Shown in pieces: positions 57,316 to 64,000 of a stretch of 64,000 nucleotides of DNA. The notes beneath the pieces are model-generated. The model did no database searches and was not told where the DNA came from. It saw only the letters and a list, made by a program, of their open reading frames with translations. Where the stretch lies: positions 11,658,001-11,722,000 of the forward strand of contig NC_088319.1 in NCBI RefSeq assembly GCF_910592395.1, written 5' to 3'. A program made the translations under genes and the position numbers. The number at the start of each line of letters is the position of its first letter. Position 1 is the first letter of the stretch. This stretch comes from Lineus longissimus. Lineage: Eukaryota; Nemertea; Pilidiophora; Heteronemertea; Lineidae.

Positions 57316-57505
57316 AGAAATCAGGCCTAGCCCAAAATACACTGTCTATTGTCTTTTTACAAAGCCCACTTTCATGCGGGCCTTAATTACCATCGTTCTT
57401 CTGTCTTATCAAAGCGTTCTCAGGGCTAATCTTGATAACAGCGACCCCCACTAAACAGTTTCCATGGCAGTCCTTGGGCATAAACCAGCAAGGGCAAATA
57501 AACCT
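57316..57505 (+). repeat. Dispersed repeat family 2, uninterrupted copy
   Basis: GGCCTAGCCCAAAATACACT, GTCTATTGTC, ACAAAGCCCAC, TTCTTCTGTCTTATCAAAGC, GATAACAGCGACCCCCAC and CAGCAAGGGCAAATAAA match the 14.4-kb copy in order. Confidence 0.75.
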
Positions 57506-60500
57506 TGGGTGCAACAATGGAGGCCCATAATTGTTTTAGTTTTACGCAAGGGTATATCAATTTGCTTTACCGAGACTGGCTCTTTCACACAAATGCCTTT
57601 CAGTTCTTACCTCGACATTCTCTACTTTGCTTATCTGAAATCTAAAATTGTACACTTAACGTGGGTGACGTAGACTTTGTAGATTACATTAATCCGTTAT
57701 GATGATAAATGGATGGAGTTGACGCTATGACGGAAATGTATATTCATTGCGCTTGATTACTATTATCTGTAGTGCAATTATTTGTAATGATCATATCCTT
57801 TCAAGATGATTTTTGTGCCATTTACGTTTAATGAATGCAGTCTTAAGTGGTGATTTGCATCCTATTAACGCTTCATTCCCCGGGAAGATATTGAGTCATC
57901 GCCAAATGATAAACCCTAAAAATATCGCTTACTTTTCGAGACTACGGCTAATTGTGCTGTTGGATTTACTTACATTAAACATTTACATCCCAGGACTACG
58001 ATGCCGACATGTTTTAACTAGTAATATAGCACTAAGATGTGTGACAATTTGGATGTTAAACAGTGTTAGCGTTATTGCCAAAAGGAAAAAAGGAAAAAAG
58101 AAACAAGGAAACAATTCTCGTAATAATGATGACGCAAAAGCAGGAATGTCTACCTCACAAGAAATAACTGAACTCAAAACGTCAAAATATGATACTCCCT
58201 TACAAAACAACAAAGCTCAATTGGGCTTTGCGTATTAAGGTTTGTTTTAGATAGTACCCATCTCAAGTTACACGATGTTTCACAAAGACAAAAAAGGCCT
58301 TTTCAATAATCAATTAAGAAAGTAGCGATATCATTACTAGACAGTAGTTATTCAGGCTATAGTGGGTGATTTGGTACATAAACATCTCAACGGGTTTTCA
58401 GCTCTTCAGTTTCTTCAAAGAATTTACTACAAATTTTCCGCTTGCACCATCCTTATAGACTATTATTAGACGGATGATGCAGTCTATTGAGATCTATATA
58501 TTGATAAAAGATCTGTTTTTCTGACTTCCTTGATCAGTGTCTTCCACGTCTGTACTTCGTGACTGTCATATGCCCCTATTTCAAAGCTATACACTTACAA
58601 TAGATAAAGGAGTATCTAATGCTTTCTGTGTTGAGTTCAAACGGACATTAACTACAAAGGCAGATGGTATTCCAAGAGAAAATAAATACGGCACGAAGAT
58701 CAGAAGAAATTAAGCAAAAATTGGCAAAAATACAGCCTGTATCTTTCGGCCTACTTTGTAAGAAATGTTCTTTATCTTGATTAGTGTTGAAAATTGACGC
58801 GGGCTACTTCGAAAGAAGTCGTGATCATTCGGTGTTTCCTTGCTATCTGCCTTCTTTGTGATTTTCCTACATAATGTTTCCATGTAACATGAACTCAAAG
58901 GTTTTTCTTGTCTTTAGTTATGCATCCCATTGAAATATAAGCTCCGAGGAAGTCTCTGTCAGGAAATTGTCTTCCGCTCTGATAAAGAAATTACTCTTCG
59001 AAGTGATAAAAATCCGATTAGGGGTCCAAGCTCAAGCTAAATGCACACAATTTCTACAATATCGTGTTGAAGTGGTCTTAAGGTATATTTATTAATAAAA
59101 AATCGAGCTATTTGTTTTGTGCCATTGTGTCGTGACTTAAGACGCAACGCTACTGATGCCTCAACTGCGCCTATGCGGATATGCGCCAATACGGACGGAA
59201 TACCTCTCGTATGGATAGTGCCCATATAATGGATCTTGTGATTCATCAATAACCTTATTAAGATTTCGGAGTAAAGTAAAAAAGTAAAGTTTTTTGGGGG
59301 GGGGAGGCGGGGGCTTTTTTATAATCATCATCCATGTCTTCCAAGGAGTCACCGAAAACATCTCTACATGTACATATTTTGACCCAGATTTTCGAGATTT
59401 CAAGAAGTGTTATTCCCCTCCCCTCCCCTCCCAAAGACCAAAAAGCTATAGCTACGCCCCTGCTACTCGCTCAGTTTACATGCTTTCGGAGTATTGCAAC
59501 AGCTGAATATTGCCTCACTGCGATACTCTTCAAATAAATAAAAATATAAAAAACGGAATATGATATAAATGATATAAAGAAATAGATGATAGGACATTGA
59601 TAACGTTATGAACCTTTTTGAACCTTTTTGAACATGCCACAAAAATTATAAAACACGAAAAATCCCCATCGGCACTTTTTATATACGAGAGTTTGCATCC
59701 ATATTGGTGTACATGTATATTCGCATTAAGCCGGCACTTATGCCAAAAACATAACAAAAAGTTTGCTTTTCTTTCAATATACGTACATTGGATTTTTAAG
59801 ACGTCTGCAACATGATATGCTAGACATTCATCTCTTGTGCTCTCGGCATAAGGAAAACACTTTTTTTCATCAGCTCGGTGTCTATAACACAAGATCTTCC
59901 TTTCACCGTTTTTCTTTGAAAATCGTCTGTGCCGGCCATATGCGAACATACACGAACGTTAATAGAGAGGATGAGAACAGCACCTTATCAACGTCCTTAT
60001 ATATGTACGAATTTGTGAACATAATCTTTTAGAAGCGAAATTTATGTAGCTATCATTTTGTTACCATTTTAAAACGAAACTCATTTATGATAATACGAGA
60101 AAGAAAGTCGACTGATTTGTATTAATGGACCAGTGGAGTTATTTAGGAGGCAGCATTACCAAACCGACTAGAGGCAAAGCAGAAATTGTCCGACGCCGGA
60201 AAAGCCAAGGATCAATGTCATTATTTACAAATGATTTAGGGCATTATCACCGAACCGCCAGTGTTTCCCAGTCACCGTTCACTCTTTCACAGCAGTAGTT
60301 TCCATCATCAAGCGCGTAAACTAGAAACAATGAGAAAATATATGACAGAATTATCGTGCTAAATGAAACAGAACAAGAACTGTCATTAAAAGGGAAATCC
60401 GTTTCCAAGCTAAGGCATAATGGTCTTGAAGCATTCGTGTCATTTCTGTGGCGTTTACTACAGGACCATCGCACTACTTAATTCTGGAGCTAAAGGTTGT

Positions 60501-63406
60501 TGCCCTTTTTGCTCTTTACAATATATAACAAATTCATGGAGGCTAAGGTTTCTTGACCTTTTGGTTCAGTTAACAATTATTTGTTTTCAACCAAGAGTAA
60601 AAAATAGAAATGCATTAGCGCTAATTGAAGTTGATTCAAACTAAAATGAAGATAGGCGAGTAGGTATTTTCCCGACTATTTCAAATTAAGGGAAAGTTTG
60701 GTACACTGACATTCAGATTCCAATAAGTAGTAGCATATCAACGAAAAATACAATATTCTAGAATTAATACACATATTGGATTGGGGTAAGACATCATAGT
60801 AGAAATGACTATCATATTAACTAAAAGCATCATCCCTCTCGAAATATGTGGGTAGAGTATTTTTTTCACTGAGAAATATCACTACAACAACACTGAACAA
60901 TAGAAAATTGCCCTGTCTTGTTGAAATTAATTTTCAAATACCGTCTGCCCATTGGCGTTTTACATTTAGGCCTGCATTAAATTGAGATGGCTTATTTTAC
61001 ACAAAGGCTTGAAAAATTTTCTTGTTGGATTATACGGTTGTCTGTGGTTGGAAATTGAATGACCTTCTTAAGCTACCCGCCAGAAGCAGATTTGTTTGAT
61101 GTATGCATAAACGACATACCCATTTAACATCACGTTATTATTAAAACACACAAAATAATTGTTCGTGAAGTTTGTCAGTACCTTGCCAATACATTGCCAA
61201 TCGGTCCTCATTTAAAACACTATTTGCCTATGTATTTAAAATTAAGCAATTACTTAGTCTGAATATATTCTGTGTATTCCACCAACCTACAAAATGACAC
61301 TGGCTAAAAAGTTGACGAACTTATCAATGTCATGATACATTCGCGTTGATTTATGAAAGCAATGTTAAATCATATCCTTCCCGGTGCTTAGGGGCATTGC
61401 TACTTCCCTTAATGCCAAAACTCTCGACCAATGCATTTTTGATGGTGAGTTTCCAGTCATTTGTCATGAAATGTCATTGGATGTAAACAATTGGCCTGTA
61501 AGCAGTCATACAAATAACTGCTCCAATACAGACCCAACTACATTTCCAATATATACTGATAGTACCCGGCTCGACTGCCAAGGTGTTTGCCCGCGGCTAC
61601 GTTTAAAGAAAGTATAAGACAACGATGTTCAGGATGGGACCCTGTCGGCAGCTGGTTATTAATAATCTTCAATTTTGATGGACCTATATCGATATAAATG
61701 GACCTATATCGATATAAATGACCCGTTCGTATAAACAAGGAGATAGTTGTGTAGAATTGGTCGAATTAAGTAATGGCTGTATCAGCATGCCATCACTGAT
61801 AAAGCGTCACATATGTTAAATCAAAGTCCACAAATAACAAGGTCACTCCCCTTGATCGAGGCACCAGCCTCGCTTCCACTCGAGCGGCATCTTTCATTCA
61901 TTTCACAGCCACTAATCTCACGAAGCGATGTGACATAGCATTGACATTAAAAGTTTCATGTCATCGTCTTTGCCCGTGGACTCAATCCGGCTCTTATCAG
62001 ATTAGTTCAATTTTCCACCTTGTGAATGCATGGTCGAATTGACTTGTCAATTTGTTGACAATGGCCGCGTAATGAAGCGCGAAATGTTTCCATGTCACAT
62101 ACAGCCTTCGACAGTTGCTGACACATCCATTGGAATTTTGTTCGTCGTGGTTGCAGTTCCGATATCTCAATGTGAACGTGGCAATGTCAACATCAAGAAA
62201 GAGAAAACTGGGGCTGATATTCTGATTAGATTATTGTCAAATCTGTTCTGTTCAATTGACACCTTTGTTGTTTCTTTCGTCGATGCACCATCTTGCTTTA
62301 AAAGCGTAGCTCATGCGGAGATAATCAAGAGTACTGATTGAGATAACTTTCTGACCGTTCAAGGCAATCTGATGAATCTATCTTGATTGTTCTCTCTAAC
62401 TGCTTTGTGCTCAGTCATCTGTGACAGTAAATTGGTTTTCTTGGTGTCATAAGAAAGAGGACATCATCAGATAATAAATGGTGGTTGCCAATTTCCAAAA
62501 TATTCAGCCATGTTCAAGAATTTAATAAATTAATCTCGGTTTCCTTTTTTTAAACACCCTGTATAGTTCAAAACCAAGAATGATTTTTTAGGAATGCAGG
62601 CCGATATAGACAAATCGTGCGGCTGCACTGCACTGCTATTATGACCCACAATGGGTGCCCTACATTTTCGAGACACAGCCATAGTTCTAAATCAGCAGAA
62701 ACATTCAGCGACAAATCCTCCAAGATGAGACAGATGGACTTTTGCACCTGCTCTCGAATCAGAAATGATTGCTTGATTCTTCGCAGGTACACTTGGCACA
62801 GGTGATTTGCCATTGCTTTGACACGAGCAATCAATATTTCACAGATTAAAAGTAGAGGAGAAGCTTGTCGAATAATGCGGGGATCGTAAAGTAGAATTCG
62901 TTTCACTGGATTGGGATTACGACTTGTGCTTCATGAATTTCATTCTTAGACTTACTTTATTCTCACAAACTAAACTGGTACAAATAATTATGATTATGAA
63001 TCATGCATCAAGACTTTCCGAAAGGAATTGGTCCGGTTGTGCGTGAGTGGAGATATAATGCTAGGCATAGTACGGTAATAAAAACTGTCTTCAAAGATGT
63101 ACCGACAAGTTCGAGCCAGTTTCATCACGCAAGATTTTAGTATTCTAACTATAAGCTTGAATTGACAGGTAATACCATCGATGGAAATATAAACTTACGA
63201 AAGGTTTTAAAAATGATCAAGTGAATAATCAGTAGAGACGATAATCGCAATCAATTTAATGTTGCCAATGTCCCCGACTGTTAGAAAGCCATGCCAAGAG
63301 TGTTTACCCCAACAGGTTCACCCAAGCAACATTCCCAACAATCCGGTAAATGTATTTGATAAAAAGGTTAGAATGGAAGCTAGCCTATATTTGATGATTC
63401 ATTAGA
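57506..63406. other. Gene-free stretch
   Basis: No supported gene. It contains a 9-G run at 59296, the repeat GAACCTTTTT x2 near 59610, and ATGGACCTATATCGATATAA x2 at about 61679-61718. The 141-codon frame at 57813-58238, ending in a Lys-rich tail, has no recognisable domain. Confidence 0.5.
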
Positions 63407-63799
63407 TCAAAGAGCAAAACCAACTGATCGGAAGTGTACGCCAAATATCACTTTCCCTGAGAGTGGGCATATCTTTGATGTCAATGCTTCTGGAAAATCA
63501 GGTAGAGTGGGTTGCCCCAGGATGTATCTGTGTCCAGCCAAGTCCAGCCGGCTGGTTGGCGCTCCCGCTGGAGCCTCTACCAAGGGAATCACTCGGTAAT
63601 CACTTTCAAACCCACTAAGTAATGTTGTAACTTTGATGTCAACCAAGTGGATGATCTGATAGAAGTTGTTATCCTTGGTTATTGTTGTTGTCAAATGACG
63701 GGGCTCCGGACTACTGCACATCGCAATCCCGAGCGGCGATGCTTGAGATTCGGTCAACCACGGTTTTACCGGAAAAACTTCTGTCATACTTATCAGCAA
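63407..63799 (-). CDS. Possible terminal coding exon, unknown family
   Basis: A 130-codon minus-strand frame whose last 100 residues look protein-like: balanced composition, no low complexity, segments such as FYQIIHLVDIKV, LLSGFESDYRVIPLVE, HRYILGQPTLPDFPEAL and SGKVIFGVHFRSVGF. A candidate acceptor GATGTGCAG lies near 63715, just before the protein-like part, so the true exon may be about 63407-63714 with a stop at its 3' end. I do not recognise the family. It could equally be a TE fragment or chance. Confidence 0.35.
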   Translation of the reverse strand: MLISMTEVFPVKPWLTESQASPLGIAMCSSPEPRHLTTTITKDNNFYQIIHLVDIKVTTLLSGFESDYRVIPLVEAPAGAPTSRLDLAGHRYILGQPTLPDFPEALTSKICPLSGKVIFGVHFRSVGFAL

Positions 63800-63829
63800 A
63801 AACCAAAAGGTGGTTGAATGCCCTCTGTC

Positions 63830-63846
63830 GGGGGGGGGGGGGGGGG
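63830..63846 (+). repeat. 17-base G tract
   Basis: Uninterrupted G run; length may be unreliable in sequencing. Confidence 0.9.
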
Positions 63847-64000
63847 TCCTTGTTTGTATTAACCGAAAAACTGATAGATGTTTTTCAAAAGAGTACTTCT
63901 GGTACTTGTTTCTCTACCTTAAGAAATGCTAACCTTTCGTTGCTATCGAGGTGGAAATATTAGATGACTCGAATTCTGTGATAAAACAAGTTGCACTCAT

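Noticed and set aside
57813-58238. 141-codon frame with hydrophobic middle and Lys-rich tail
   Set aside because: No domain recognised, AT-rich composition, overlapping opposite frame; kept only as a remark.
62548-62568. ACACCCTGTA resembling a mariner right end
   Set aside because: No partner inverted end found nearby; ten bases are not enough.

Overview
The window looks like nuclear DNA of a marine invertebrate, most likely a lophotrochozoan such as a mollusc, brachiopod or relative. It is gene-poor and AT-rich, with no operons or ribosome-binding-site structure. It carries metazoan mobile DNA: a pogo/Tigger transposase, MITEs, a tRNA-derived SINE, Helitron-like elements ending in GAC/ACGG microsatellites (pearl-like, known from bivalves), and a long minisatellite. 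The clade assignment is inference from repeat style only.

Layout. (1) 1-1148: the 3' part of a pogo/Tigger DDE transposase gene that is open to the left window edge. (2) 1.1-28 kb: no convincing host gene. This stretch holds a 181-bp pogo-type MITE with TA duplications (4389-4569), a SINE (7.8-8.0 kb), a 455-bp DNA transposon inserted into another repeat with a 5-bp target duplication (12.4-12.9 kb), six copies of a roughly 200-bp dispersed repeat (family 1), copies of a second dispersed repeat (family 2), a 90-bp palindromic MITE (18.4 kb) and several local duplications. (3) 28161-35357, minus strand: one uninterrupted 2398-codon ORF, the only large host-type gene. It is Ser-rich and carries six amphipathic segments that fit, or nearly fit, the PKA regulatory-subunit (RII) anchoring-helix consensus. 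It also has an RVxF-type PP1 motif, several RRxS PKA sites and arrays of internal repeats. I read it as a large single-exon A-kinase anchoring protein, possibly of the SPHKAP/AKAP11 type. (4) 35.4-37.5 kb: upstream flank of that gene, with two CRE palindromes 49 bp apart and a strong 45-bp-arm foldback. (5) 37.5-64 kb: mostly anonymous DNA holding a short Helitron-like element (41.1-41.4 kb), a 522-bp element with perfect 110-bp inverted ends and a 9-bp target duplication (43.4-44.0 kb, Mutator-like), a 1.4-kb minisatellite of 35-bp units with higher-order structure (52.2-53.6 kb), a 1.1-kb Helitron-like element with 300-bp internal units (55.4-56.5 kb), and a possible coding exon of unknown family at 63.4-63.8 kb.

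How the parts relate. The mobile elements are separate families. The only visible interactions are the nested insertion at 12.4 kb and the presence of a pogo-type MITE a few kb from a pogo-type transposase. The AKAP-like gene stands alone. Its upstream CRE sites are in keeping with cAMP signalling but are unproven as a promoter.
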